Positions 36,236 to 44,705 of a stretch of DNA of 64,000 bases are shown here, piece by piece; within the stretch, counting starts at the first letter, position 1, and each line of letters starts with the position of its first letter. The notes beneath the pieces were generated by a model. It was not told the origin of the DNA, did not search any database, and saw only the letters and a list, made by a program, of their open reading frames with translations. Position numbers and translations under genes: made by a program. Source of the stretch: Phaeobacter sp. 11ANDIMAR09 (lineage in GTDB: Bacteria > Pseudomonadota > Alphaproteobacteria > Rhodobacterales > Rhodobacteraceae); assembly GCF_001294455.1 (NCBI RefSeq), contig NZ_LIKT01000011.1:1-64000 (forward strand). Direction: 5' to 3'.

Positions 36236-36267
36236 TCCGCCCCCATCAAACGGTCGATGGGGGCGGA
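36236..36267. terminator. GC hairpin between the BCCT carrier and betC
   Basis: TCCGCCCCCATC (36236-36247) pairs perfectly with GATGGGGGCGGA (36256-36267), 12 bp with an 8-base loop. It starts 11 bases after the carrier's stop codon. The T run is weak on both sides, so it may be a partial terminator or an mRNA stabiliser that lets some transcripts reach betC. Confidence 0.55.
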
Positions 36268-36277
36268 TCTGTTTGAT

Positions 36278-37486
36278 TTAGTGGACCGCTTTGATCCGCT
36301 CGAAGTCGAGGGTGTTTTCCTCAGGCGAGGCGGTGATGCTCATCACCTCTTTGCGCTTGGCCACAACGATATAGGCCAGGCAAGCAATATAGATGCCTAT
36401 CACCACGGTGCCGATCCATTGGATCTGCAGCCACTGGCTCTGGAAGGCCAAGGTCAGACCAAAGAGCACCACAGCATTGCCCAAAACATAGGGAATGGTG
36501 CCAAAACGCTGCGCCGAGAGGTTCAGGTTATCAGTGTACAGGCGGATCAGTGAGTCAAAGGAGTTGATCACAAAGATGATCCCGACAACCACCATCGACA
36601 CATTGATCAGCAGTGTCAGCTCGATGCTATTCAGGTGATAGTAGTAAAGAACCGAGAACCAGATCCCCAGCGGAATCGAGGGGAAGATCAGCAGCGAGGC
36701 CAGAACCTGCCAGGTCTTGAGCCCACCAACAAAGCGCGAGGTGAACTGACCAATCATGATCGACCAGGCGAACCACCAGAAGAGGTAGAATTCGTGATAG
36801 TCGGTCAAGGGCAGCACAAATTTGTGGATATTGGCAAAATATCCACCAATGTTGGAGGCGGTATCAGCAAAGGCGCCCAGCCCCATACCTGCATAGGCCC
36901 ACATGCCTAGGATCAGTGCCAGAAAAAGCGCGGTAGACCCAATCGACAAAACACGCACGTATTTGATGTCAGTCGAGGAGAAGGCCGCAACCAGGATCAC
37001 CAGGAAGGTGATGACATAGAAGGCCGGGATCACGGTCTCGCCGTCGCCCATGAAGGTGGCATAGTAAGGCAGATAGACCAGGAACAGCGCGCCAGTGAAG
37101 GCACAGGTGCCAATGATAACGATATTGTTGATCAGCTTAACAATGCCAATTTCAAAGAACTTCACCTTCGGCTCAATCACACAGAAATAGAAGGTGGTGA
37201 GGAAGTAGAAGCCCCAGATCAGAAAGCCCCAAAAGCCGAACTCCAACGCCAGCGGGTTGGTAAAGCCATACGCAGGCTCGGTTGCGACATCCGCATAAAG
37301 CGGGAAGTCCCAGGCCAGCGGGAACATGATCAGGCCCACATCGAGGCCCGAAGTGAACAGAATTGCGATGAAGGTGAACAGATGTACCGGCGTCACGCCG
37401 ACATTGCTCACGTTCCACCATTTGATGGTGCAGAAGATGACCAATGCAAAGGCCATCAAAATTCCTGCCGAGATGATGAGTGTCAT
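36278..37486 (-). CDS. short BCCT-family transporter (choline/choline sulfate/betaine candidate)
   Basis: 402 residues with about 10-12 hydrophobic segments. HEFYLFWWFAWSIMIGQFTS is the counterpart of the Trp-rich segment typical of BCCT carriers, followed by RFVGGLKTW. Most BCCT proteins have 500-700 residues, so this is a compact form lacking the usual N- and C-terminal extensions. The operon position upstream of betC strongly suggests import of choline-O-sulfate or choline. The substrate is inferred from context only. It is divergent from the betI-type repressor gene. Confidence 0.75.
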   Translation of the reverse strand: MTLIISAGILMAFALVIFCTIKWWNVSNVGVTPVHLFTFIAILFTSGLDVGLIMFPLAWDFPLYADVATEPAYGFTNPLALEFGFWGFLIWGFYFLTTFYFCVIEPKVKFFEIGIVKLINNIVIIGTCAFTGALFLVYLPYYATFMGDGETVIPAFYVITFLVILVAAFSSTDIKYVRVLSIGSTALFLALILGMWAYAGMGLGAFADTASNIGGYFANIHKFVLPLTDYHEFYLFWWFAWSIMIGQFTSRFVGGLKTWQVLASLLIFPSIPLGIWFSVLYYYHLNSIELTLLINVSMVVVGIIFVINSFDSLIRLYTDNLNLSAQRFGTIPYVLGNAVVLFGLTLAFQSQWLQIQWIGTVVIGIYIACLAYIVVAKRKEVMSITASPEENTLDFERIKAVH

Positions 37487-37644
37487 ATGTCCCTCCCATG
37501 ACGGGCTTTTGTCGCCCTAGAACATGGAAGCGGTTTTTAACACGGAAAACCAAATCCCCAAACATATTTTTAAATCTCTATACAAGTTTTCATTTGAAGA
37601 TAACAGCAGTTGAAACCTGAGCCCAAGTAACGCAAAACTTTGGC

Positions 37645-38220
37645 ATGGGAAGAAAACGTATTAGAGACATTCGCAACGAAGAGCTCATTGAGGCCACCAT
37701 TGTCGCCGTGCACAAACGCGGTTACTCTGTTGTTACAATGGCAGAAATCGCGCAGGAAGCCGGAGCCTCAGCAGCCTCGATCAACTATTACTTCGGCTCC
37801 AAGGAAGGCCTGATGGAGGCCACGATGCGGCACCTGCTGCGGAAGTTACGCACCGCGATGATCGACGGCTACAGCGCCGCCCAGACGCCTAAAGAACGGC
37901 TTTATGCGGTAATGGATGCCAATTTTTCAGACACTTTGTTCACCATTCCGCAGTGTAGTATCTGGATGCAGTTCTGGGCAAACGCCCCCTACTCGCCCCG
38001 TTTGGCGCGTTTGCATAGAATCAACCGCACCCGGGTGCGCAGCCATGTGAGGGCCGAATTGGCCAATCTCTTGCCCGCTGAGCGGGTTGAGACGGCGCGC
38101 AGTGCCCTGCAATGCTATATGGATGGAGTATGGCTGGAGGCCGCGCAGTCCGAACACTGTGTCGACGCCAAGGCAGCCCGTCGCGCAGCACATCGGGTTG
38201 TGGATCTGACCCTCTCTTAG
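37645..38220 (+). CDS. betI: TetR-family repressor BetI
   Basis: 191 residues. The N-terminal HTH (residues 8-55: RNEELIEATIVAVHKRGYSV, MAEIAQEAGASAASINYYFG) and the BetI-type body (MQFWANAPYSPRLARLHRIN, then GVWLEAA) point to BetI, which represses bet genes until choline binds. It is divergent from the BCCT gene across 158 bases. This AT-rich interval should contain the operator, although I did not find a convincing dyad. The start has no evident Shine-Dalgarno. Confidence 0.85.
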   Translation: MGRKRIRDIRNEELIEATIVAVHKRGYSVVTMAEIAQEAGASAASINYYFGSKEGLMEATMRHLLRKLRTAMIDGYSAAQTPKERLYAVMDANFSDTLFTIPQCSIWMQFWANAPYSPRLARLHRINRTRVRSHVRAELANLLPAERVETARSALQCYMDGVWLEAAQSEHCVDAKAARRAAHRVVDLTLS

Positions 38221-38312
38221 GGCAGCTTGGCAAGACAGACCGTTCCTCTATGCCTGCGGTCAGCATCCGGCAATTGGGCGGCAGGCGGACAACACCGGGC
38301 AAACCGCCTGGC

Positions 38313-39335
38313 TCACTCCTGCCTGATGTAGCGCAGCTCTGTTCTTCTGGGCAGGTAGACCAGCTGCAGCTGGCTCTCGGTCACCTCCCTGATTTCATAG
38401 CACATCCCGGTCCCACCCTCACGGTCCCAAGCATAAAGATAAAGCTGAGCGCCCTCAAACTCGCCACAATAGGGCATCACCGACAAATACTCTTGCGAGG
38501 TGGGCGCGCCGCCATATCTGTTTTGCCGCTCAGCACCGCGAATGGTAAACTGATCCTTGCTGTCGTTTTCGGCGGACCAGCTCCCCTGCAGCCGTCCCAG
38601 CACCGCATCCGCTTCGCTCGGCGCCTTGGGAGCAGCCGAACGCAGAACCAACTCGACCGATAGCTCAAACTGACCAGCCCAGTCCCCTTCCAGCTGCACC
38701 GGTGTCCCCTGCCTCATCCGTCGCAGGGCGGCCAGGACATCGGGTGGCGTTCTGTTGTCTTCGATCACGGTAAACACCCGCCCGCCGCCGACAAGCCTAC
38801 AGAACTGAACACCCCCCCGGAACATTTGACTGCATTCCTGAAACACTGCGGCACCGGAGAAAGGCCTGCCCCAGGTTCCCGGCGCCGAGCCGCTCTTGGC
38901 ATCCCCTTTAGGGTCAACAGGCGTAGAGTGAACACTCAGGTTCTGACGAAAGTGCAGGCTGCCCTGCCCCGTGTCGATCTTTGCAAAATAGGTTTTGTTA
39001 TAGCGGCGCAATTCGCAATCATGGTCGCCGCCGATCGTGAAGATGCCCGGCTGGGTGCAAAAGGACAGCCGGTCATGCTGAAAGCCGCGCCCCGAACTCC
39101 GGGCATGATAGTAGTAAAACCGGTACTGTAGATCGCCCTGGATGGCCTCGACACAGGCCGTAGGCGCCAGGGCCCACCAGCCCTCGGAGACCCAACGGCC
39201 ATCCTGTTTGTAGCCAACAGCAACATCATGCGGCACCTCTGTATCATTGCAGATCTCCAGCCCCGCCCAAACCGGGCTGGCACCTCCGCAAAGCAGCACC
39301 AACGCAATGGGATAGACTAGCATTCGCCTCGCCAT
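38313..39335 (-). CDS. secreted DUF1036 protein with a long C-terminal extension
   Basis: 340 residues. A signal peptide (about residues 1-24, LVYPIALVLLCGGASPVWA) precedes a DUF1036 domain (25-125: LEICNDTEVPHDVAVGYKQD, RWVSEGWWALAPTACVEAI, YRFYYYHARSS). About 200 further residues are unlike typical DUF1036 proteins; the last 95 look like a beta-rich, lipocalin-like unit (LQGSWSAENDSKDQFTI ... LVYLPRRTELRYIRQ). Probably periplasmic. Start choice between ATG 39335 and 39323 is uncertain. Confidence 0.7.
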   Translation of the reverse strand: MARRMLVYPIALVLLCGGASPVWAGLEICNDTEVPHDVAVGYKQDGRWVSEGWWALAPTACVEAIQGDLQYRFYYYHARSSGRGFQHDRLSFCTQPGIFTIGGDHDCELRRYNKTYFAKIDTGQGSLHFRQNLSVHSTPVDPKGDAKSGSAPGTWGRPFSGAAVFQECSQMFRGGVQFCRLVGGGRVFTVIEDNRTPPDVLAALRRMRQGTPVQLEGDWAGQFELSVELVLRSAAPKAPSEADAVLGRLQGSWSAENDSKDQFTIRGAERQNRYGGAPTSQEYLSVMPYCGEFEGAQLYLYAWDREGGTGMCYEIREVTESQLQLVYLPRRTELRYIRQE

Positions 39336-39403
39336 GGGGAGAGAGTTCCTGAAATGCAAATAAAAGTCCTTAGTAGCTTGGCTTTGTAACCATTTTGCGA
39401 CCC

Positions 39404-40324
39404 CTAGACCTTTGTTGCTGCATCTGGCGGGGTGATGGCCCGCCTTTTCAGCATCGCTTCACGCCAGGTGATAAAACTGATTGCGGCCAGGATCAGGCCA
39501 CCGCCCAGAACGACCCAGATGTCCACAGGCTCGGAAAACACCAAGGCGCCTAATAGCGTCGCCCAAATCAGTTGAAGAAAGGTAACCGGCTGCGTCACTG
39601 TCACCGGGGCAGCGGCAAAGGCCAATGTCATGGTGAAATGCCCCGCAGTGGCAAAGCAGGCCACCGCAAAGAGAATAGCCAGTTCCTGCAAAGTCGGCGT
39701 GACCCAGACCGCCAGTGCAAAAGGCGCGAGCCCCAGGGTCACCCAGATCGACAGCATCGCCACAACAATCACCGGGCTGGTGCCATCGACAGTAAATTTG
39801 GCCAACAAGTAAGAGGCGCCAAAAGCAAGAGCTGTAAACAGCATCGCTATATGCCCTGGCGAAATCTCGCGAAATCCAGGACGTAGGATGATCACCGCGC
39901 CGATCAACGCCACCAACACCGCAGCAATTCGCCGGACTGCCAGTTTTTCACCCAGAAACAAGGCCGCCCCCAGGGTCACATAGACCGGCGACAGATAGTT
40001 CATTGCGGTCACCTCGGCCAATGGGATTTGCGTCATGGCAAAGAACCATAGGATAACCCCACCGGAATGCACCACTCCCCGGCCCGCAAACAGCATCCAA
40101 AGCTTTGGTGTCAATCTTGCCCGACGCAGGGCGCCAAACATTGGGATGAGAAACACAAGCCCCAGCAGATAGCGCAAAAAAGCTGATTCCGCCGGCGGAA
40201 TGCGATGGCCGAGGTATTTCACCAAAGCGGTCACCGCGACAAAGCAGAGCCCCGTTGCAAACATCCAGAAAACACCAACCATGGGGTGCTTGCTGCTCTC
40301 TTCAAGTTCAACCTGTGTGTTCAT
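39404..40324 (-). CDS. EamA/DMT-family transporter
   Basis: 306 residues with ten predicted membrane segments in two EamA repeats. The first repeat includes ESAFLRYLLGLVFLIPMFGA and LSPVYVTLGAALFLGEKL; the second ends with LQLIWATLLGALVFSEPVDI. Members are metabolite exporters or importers; the substrate is unknown. ATG 40324 is the first plausible start, and no clear Shine-Dalgarno was seen. Confidence 0.85.
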   Translation of the reverse strand: MNTQVELEESSKHPMVGVFWMFATGLCFVAVTALVKYLGHRIPPAESAFLRYLLGLVFLIPMFGALRRARLTPKLWMLFAGRGVVHSGGVILWFFAMTQIPLAEVTAMNYLSPVYVTLGAALFLGEKLAVRRIAAVLVALIGAVIILRPGFREISPGHIAMLFTALAFGASYLLAKFTVDGTSPVIVVAMLSIWVTLGLAPFALAVWVTPTLQELAILFAVACFATAGHFTMTLAFAAAPVTVTQPVTFLQLIWATLLGALVFSEPVDIWVVLGGGLILAAISFITWREAMLKRRAITPPDAATKV

Positions 40325-40447
40325 TGGGGAACAGAACACCCATTCGACGCCCCACACAACCCTACACAAGTAAATCACCTCATTTGAGACAGTGCACCTG
40401 CGGTGTTCCGTTGCGGCCATCCCGCAGGCCTGCCTTCAGAGCGCAAC

Positions 40448-41068
40448 TCACATCAAGATGAGTTTGAGTGCGATGGCCCACATCGTCAGACCAATGATGA
40501 CATCCAGCACCTGCCAGGCACGTGGCCGTGCAAAGATGGGGGCCAATAGGCTGGCCCCATAGCCCAGGGAAAAGAAAAAGGTGAAGCTGGCGAGGATCGC
40601 GCCCAGACCAAAAACCAGAGGATCGGCATATTGCGCTGAAATCGACCCCAGCAAAACCACGGTATCCAAATAGACATGCGGGTTCAGCCAGGTGAGCGCC
40701 AGAACCGTTGTCAGCACTGGTAGCAGCGGTCTTTCACCGCCGTCCTGCCCTGCCTGAAGCGTCTCGCCACCGCGCCAGGCAGCCATCAGGCTGCGCGCGC
40801 CATACCACAGCAGAAATGCCGCCCCGCCAAAGCGCATCACTGACTCGAACCAGGGAAAGACCTGCGCCAACGAGCCAAAGCCAAGCACCCCTGCTGCAAT
40901 CAACAAGGCATCCGAAACCGCACAGCACAGGCAGACCCAGAACAGATGCTGACGGCGCAGCCCCTGACGCAGCACAAAGGCATTCTGCGCTCCAATCGCA
41001 AGGATCAGGCTAAAGCCAAGGCCAAACCCGGCAAACAGGCTGGGGGGAAGGGATGTGAGGATGGGCAT
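40448..41068 (-). CDS. argO: LysE/ArgO-type amino acid exporter
   Basis: 206 residues with six membrane segments. FGLGFSLILAIGAQNAFVLR near the N-terminus and LALTWLNPHVYLDTVVLLG in the middle are the LysE/ArgO signatures. It exports L-arginine or L-lysine. It is divergent from an ArgP-type LysR gene across 135 bases, the standard regulator-exporter pair, which strongly supports the assignment. Confidence 0.93.
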   Translation of the reverse strand: MPILTSLPPSLFAGFGLGFSLILAIGAQNAFVLRQGLRRQHLFWVCLCCAVSDALLIAAGVLGFGSLAQVFPWFESVMRFGGAAFLLWYGARSLMAAWRGGETLQAGQDGGERPLLPVLTTVLALTWLNPHVYLDTVVLLGSISAQYADPLVFGLGAILASFTFFFSLGYGASLLAPIFARPRAWQVLDVIIGLTMWAIALKLILM

Positions 41069-41203
41069 CTATTGGGCGCCTTCTGCAGTTCGGCCCGGTG
41101 GGCCTTGGGGATCAGGGGGATCAAATGCTTGGTCCCGGCTTTGACTAGACCGGAGCAATGCCGTAGACAAATTAAAGATCATAACTCGAAGTAAGAATTT
41201 CTA

Positions 41204-42109
41204 ATGAGGTTCGACCCAAATCATCTCTCGGCTTTGGCCTCCGTTCTGCGCCTGGGCTCCTTTGAGGCTGCCGCCCACAGTCTTTTTGTCACCCCTTCGG
41301 CGGTGTCACAGCGGATCAAGGCGCTGGAGGAGCGGGTTGGCACCGTTCTGGTCAAACGCGGCCTGCCCTGCACCGGGACCGAGGCGGGGTTGCGCCTGGC
41401 AAAACATGCCGAAGATGTGGCTGTGCTCGAGGGGCTGGTCTCTCAGGAATTGGCGCTGGACCACAACAGTCAGGACGCGCCGCCGCATTTGCGCATTGCG
41501 GTCAATGCCGACAGCCTAGCGACCTGGTTCATCACCGCCATGGCGGCAACGCCGGGCTTTTTGTTTGATCTGGTCATCGACGACCAGGATCACAGCGCCG
41601 AATGGCTAAAACGCGGCGAGGTCTCCGCCGCGATCACCAGCCACAGCGCCCCGGTTGCAGGCTGCAACGCCCAGCCTTTGGGGGCGATGTGTTACGAGGC
41701 CAGCGCCAGTCCCACCTTCATGACAAGATGGTTTCGTGAGGGGCTCAATCCCACGCGGCTTGCCCAGGCCCCCTGCCTGGTCTTTAATGCCAAGGATGGG
41801 CTCCAACAGCGCTGGATCAGGCAGCATTTTGATCAGGACATCACGCCACCGGCCCATTTCATCCCTTCGACCCAGGGCTTTGCCGATGCCGCCAAGGCGG
41901 GGTTGGGATGGGGGATGAATCCAGTCAATCTGATTGAACCAGCCCTGCGGTCCGGAGCCCTGGTGCCCCTATTGCCCAACAGTGCTCTCCAGGTGAACCT
42001 CACCTGGCAGGTCAGCCGGGTCATGGCTTCGGCGCTGGCGCCTTTGACGAAGGCGGTGCTAAGCTCGGCCAAACAACATCTGATCCAAGCCCCCCGCACC
42101 GGGGAATAG
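41204..42109 (+). CDS. argP: LysR-family regulator ArgP
   Basis: 301 residues. The N-terminal winged HTH (residues 4-62: LSALASVLRLGSFEAAAHSL, VTPSAVSQRIKALEERVG) is followed by an effector domain with the ArgP pattern IRIAVNADSLATWF-like (LRIAVNADSLATWFITAMAA). ArgP activates the divergent exporter argO in response to arginine or lysine. The 135-base gap contains the shared control region. Downstream the deiodinase-like gene is 40 bases away and may be co-transcribed. Confidence 0.92.
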   Translation: MRFDPNHLSALASVLRLGSFEAAAHSLFVTPSAVSQRIKALEERVGTVLVKRGLPCTGTEAGLRLAKHAEDVAVLEGLVSQELALDHNSQDAPPHLRIAVNADSLATWFITAMAATPGFLFDLVIDDQDHSAEWLKRGEVSAAITSHSAPVAGCNAQPLGAMCYEASASPTFMTRWFREGLNPTRLAQAPCLVFNAKDGLQQRWIRQHFDQDITPPAHFIPSTQGFADAAKAGLGWGMNPVNLIEPALRSGALVPLLPNSALQVNLTWQVSRVMASALAPLTKAVLSSAKQHLIQAPRTGE

Positions 42110-42149
42110 ATCGGGGAATAGATCCTTTTTTGCTTCAGGAGCACCCGCA

Positions 42150-42842
42150 ATGTTTGCCAAATCCGCCCTCGCCTATGCGCCACAGCCGCTGCCTGATCGC
42201 AGCGACTATAGCGACACGGAAATGCAAACCAGAGCGGCTGACTATCTGGAACATATGCAGCGGCGCCACACGGTGCGCGACTTTACCGACCAGCCGGTCC
42301 CGCGCGAGGTGATCGAGCTCTGCATCAAAACGGCCGGTTCTGCCCCTTCTGGGGCCAATCACCAACCCTGGCATTATGTCGCCATCAAAAACCCTGCCCT
42401 AAAGCAACAAATCCGCGATGAGGCCGAAGAGGAAGAGCGCAGGTTCTATGCAGGGGGAGCCGGGGATGAATGGATCAAGGCGCTGGAACCCATCGGAACA
42501 GATGCGGACAAGCCGCATCTGACCACCGCACCCTGGCTCATCGTGGTCTTTGCCCAGCGCTGGGGCACTTTTGAGGACGGCAGCCGCTATAAAAACTACT
42601 ATGTGCCCGAAAGCGTAAACATCGCCACCGGCTTTCTATTGGCCGCCTTACACAATGCCGGGCTGTGCAGCCTGACCCATACCCCCAACCCTATGAAATT
42701 CCTCAATGAGGCCCTTGGGCGTCCGACCTCTGAAAAGCCGACAATGATTATCGCCGTGGGACATCCCAGCCCGGCAGCGACGGTACCGGCTGTGGCCAAG
42801 TTGAAAAAACCTCTGGCAGAGATTTCCACGGTGTTTGAATGA
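42150..42842 (+). CDS. iodotyrosine deiodinase-like nitroreductase-family flavoprotein
   Basis: 230 residues, FMN-binding nitroreductase fold. The opening RRHTVRDFTDQPVP and TAGSAPSGANHQPWHYVAIK resemble the deiodinase (IYD) branch. The substrate-binding triad of human IYD (Glu, Tyr at +4, Lys at +21 from Tyr) is present with identical spacing: E96, Y100, K121 within EEERRFY...GTDADKP. The C-terminal GLCSLTHTPNPMKF and LGRPTSEKPTMIIAVGHPS also match. A role in reductive dehalogenation of halotyrosines or related phenols is inferred. GGAG lies about 8 bases before ATG. Confidence 0.8.
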   Translation: MFAKSALAYAPQPLPDRSDYSDTEMQTRAADYLEHMQRRHTVRDFTDQPVPREVIELCIKTAGSAPSGANHQPWHYVAIKNPALKQQIRDEAEEEERRFYAGGAGDEWIKALEPIGTDADKPHLTTAPWLIVVFAQRWGTFEDGSRYKNYYVPESVNIATGFLLAALHNAGLCSLTHTPNPMKFLNEALGRPTSEKPTMIIAVGHPSPAATVPAVAKLKKPLAEISTVFE

Positions 42843-42875
42843 CCCCTGCCCCCGCCGCCTTTGGGGTCGCAGTCG

Positions 42876-43724
42876 ATGTCGGCTGAGCCGCGCAGCTTTG
42901 GCGCCAGCCTGCTCTGGCACATCCTGCTGCCACGCGGGCTGGTGCTCCTTCTGTGGTGGAGCGCCAATCAGCAGATCCAGATGCCGCCCCCCCTGGTCTG
43001 GGGAGCAATCGCAGTGGATCTGCTCCTGATGATCTGGACCAGCCGCGCCCATTTGCGCGCCGCCGATGCGCATGTGCGCAGCTCCGGGGCGATGGCGCCG
43101 ATCTGGGGCGGCTATCTGCTCTTGCTGCTTGCGATCCTGGCCTCGCTGTCGCTTTGGTGGCAGGCCCTGTTGATCGCCAACCGCCCGCCCGAGGGGCTCA
43201 GCTACGCGGAACAACGCGCCCAGGAACATGCGGGTCGCTACAGCCTGACCCTGGCTGAGGAAGGTCGCGTGCTGATCTTTGAGGGTGAGGTCACGCTGGG
43301 GCTGACCAAGGCGCTGAGGGCAACACTGCAGCGCCACACCGAGATAGAGAACATTCACCTGACCAGCCCTGGAGGTCATATCTACGAGGCGCGCGGTGCC
43401 GCCAAGCTCATCCGGGAGCAGGGGCTGTCCACCCTGGCCCCCGGCCTCTGTGCCTCTGCCTGCACTTTGATGTTTATCGCGGGTTCTGCACGCAGCCTGG
43501 GGCCCAAAGGGCAACTTGGCTTTCATAGCTACTCGCTTGAAACCTTTGGTGGTCTACCTCAGATCAACCTGAAAGCGGAGCAGGACAAGGATAGGAAGTT
43601 CCTTATCTCTCAAGGCATCAGCCCTGACTTTGCCCGTCAGATACACACCACCCCGGCAAATGACCTTTGGCGGCCTATCCCGGAACGGTTAAAGGCAGCA
43701 GGTGTGTTGCGCATTGCGCCCTGA
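42876..43724 (+). CDS. membrane-anchored ClpP/SppA-like serine protease homologue (COG3904 type)
   Basis: About 282 residues. Three hydrophobic segments (about 10-30, 40-55 and 75-100) precede a periplasmic-type domain of the crotonase/ClpP fold. NIHLTSPGGHIYEARGAA forms the oxyanion-hole strand, and CASACTLMFIAGSARSL carries the predicted nucleophile Ser. The likely catalytic His is in LGFHSYS. The start is uncertain: ATG 42876 has GGGG at 9 bases, and TTG 42861 is an alternative. It follows the deiodinase-like gene by about 30 bases. Confidence 0.7.
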   Translation: MSAEPRSFGASLLWHILLPRGLVLLLWWSANQQIQMPPPLVWGAIAVDLLLMIWTSRAHLRAADAHVRSSGAMAPIWGGYLLLLLAILASLSLWWQALLIANRPPEGLSYAEQRAQEHAGRYSLTLAEEGRVLIFEGEVTLGLTKALRATLQRHTEIENIHLTSPGGHIYEARGAAKLIREQGLSTLAPGLCASACTLMFIAGSARSLGPKGQLGFHSYSLETFGGLPQINLKAEQDKDRKFLISQGISPDFARQIHTTPANDLWRPIPERLKAAGVLRIAP

Positions 43725-43735
43725 CGCAGAACGAA

Positions 43736-43763
43736 AAAAGCCCCCGAAAGAACGGAGGCTTTT
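43736..43763. terminator. bidirectional terminator before the YebC-family gene end
   Basis: AAAAGCC, one mismatch, CCG pair with CGG, one mismatch, GGCTTTT (10 pairs with a 6-base loop). A runs on the left and T runs on the right let it serve both converging genes. Confidence 0.7.
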
Positions 43764-43804
43764 ACAGCAGTCCAGACGATGCGCTGCTTAATCAATAGGG
43801 CAGA

Positions 43805-44545
43805 TCAAAGCTGCTCCATCACCTCATCCGAGGCCTCAAAGTTGGTGGTAACGCGCTGCACATCATCGTCATCTTCCAAAGCATCCACCAGCTTCATCAG
43901 CTTTTGCATGCCCTCCAGGTCCAGCTCAGTGGTCGTGGTCGGCTTCCAGACCAGCTTGGTGCTTTCAGATTCGCCCAGCTCTGCTTCCAGCGCGTTTGAT
44001 ACCTCGTTAAGGTCGCTGTCTTCGCAATAGATGGTATGGCCATCCTCGGAAGATTCCACATCCTCAGCGCCCGCCTCAATCGCGGCCATCATCACGGTAT
44101 CGGCGTCGCCGACTTCAGCCTTATAGGTCACTTCGCCCTTGCGATCGAACATAAAGCCAACCGAGCCGGTTTCGCCCAGGTTGCCGCCGTTCTTGGAGAA
44201 GGTCGAACGCACGGTAGAAGCGGTGCGATTCTTGTTGTCCGTCATGGTCTCGACGATCACCGCGACACCACTGGGGCCATAGCCCTCATAGCGGATTTCA
44301 TCATAGTTTTCAGCGTCGCCACCGATTGCCTTTTTGATGGCACGCTCAATAACGTCCTTGGGCACTGATTGGCTTTTGGCCTCTTTTACGGCCAGGCGCA
44401 GACGCGGGTTCTTGTCGACGTCAGGGTCGCCCATTTTGGCGGCCACGGTGATCTCCTTGGCCAGCTTGGAAAACAGTTTTGACCGCACAGCGTCCTGACG
44501 GCCTTTGCGATGCTGGATGTTTGCCCATTTTGAGTGGCCTGCCAT
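43805..44545 (-). CDS. YebC/PmpR-family transcription/translation factor
   Basis: 246 residues starting [20 protein letters not shown], the invariant start of the family. [32 protein letters not shown] and [17 protein letters not shown] follow in order, and the acidic C-terminal domain is complete. The family was described as DNA-binding regulators and, more recently, as ribosome-associated translation factors at proline-rich stretches; which applies here is unknown. AAGGA is 6 bases before ATG. Confidence 0.96.
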   Translation of the reverse strand: MAGHSKWANIQHRKGRQDAVRSKLFSKLAKEITVAAKMGDPDVDKNPRLRLAVKEAKSQSVPKDVIERAIKKAIGGDAENYDEIRYEGYGPSGVAVIVETMTDNKNRTASTVRSTFSKNGGNLGETGSVGFMFDRKGEVTYKAEVGDADTVMMAAIEAGAEDVESSEDGHTIYCEDSDLNEVSNALEAELGESESTKLVWKPTTTTELDLEGMQKLMKLVDALEDDDDVQRVTTNFEASDEVMEQL

Positions 44546-44705
44546 GGTAGATCCTTTGTCTCGTGCGTGCTTGAGTTGGCGCTCATATAGCCTGTGGCGG
44601 GGAGGGCTTTCAAGCACTGCTGACATGCAAGCGCCTCTGAAAGCGCCAACAGGACTTAAACCCCTGCCACCTTGCCCCTCTCGCCACATGGGATAGAGTG
44701 GCGCC

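Noticed and set aside
37487-37644. A defined BetI operator in the betI-BCCT interval
   Set aside because: The interval is AT-rich with several partial dyads, but none is long enough or similar enough to the E. coli BetI site to name.
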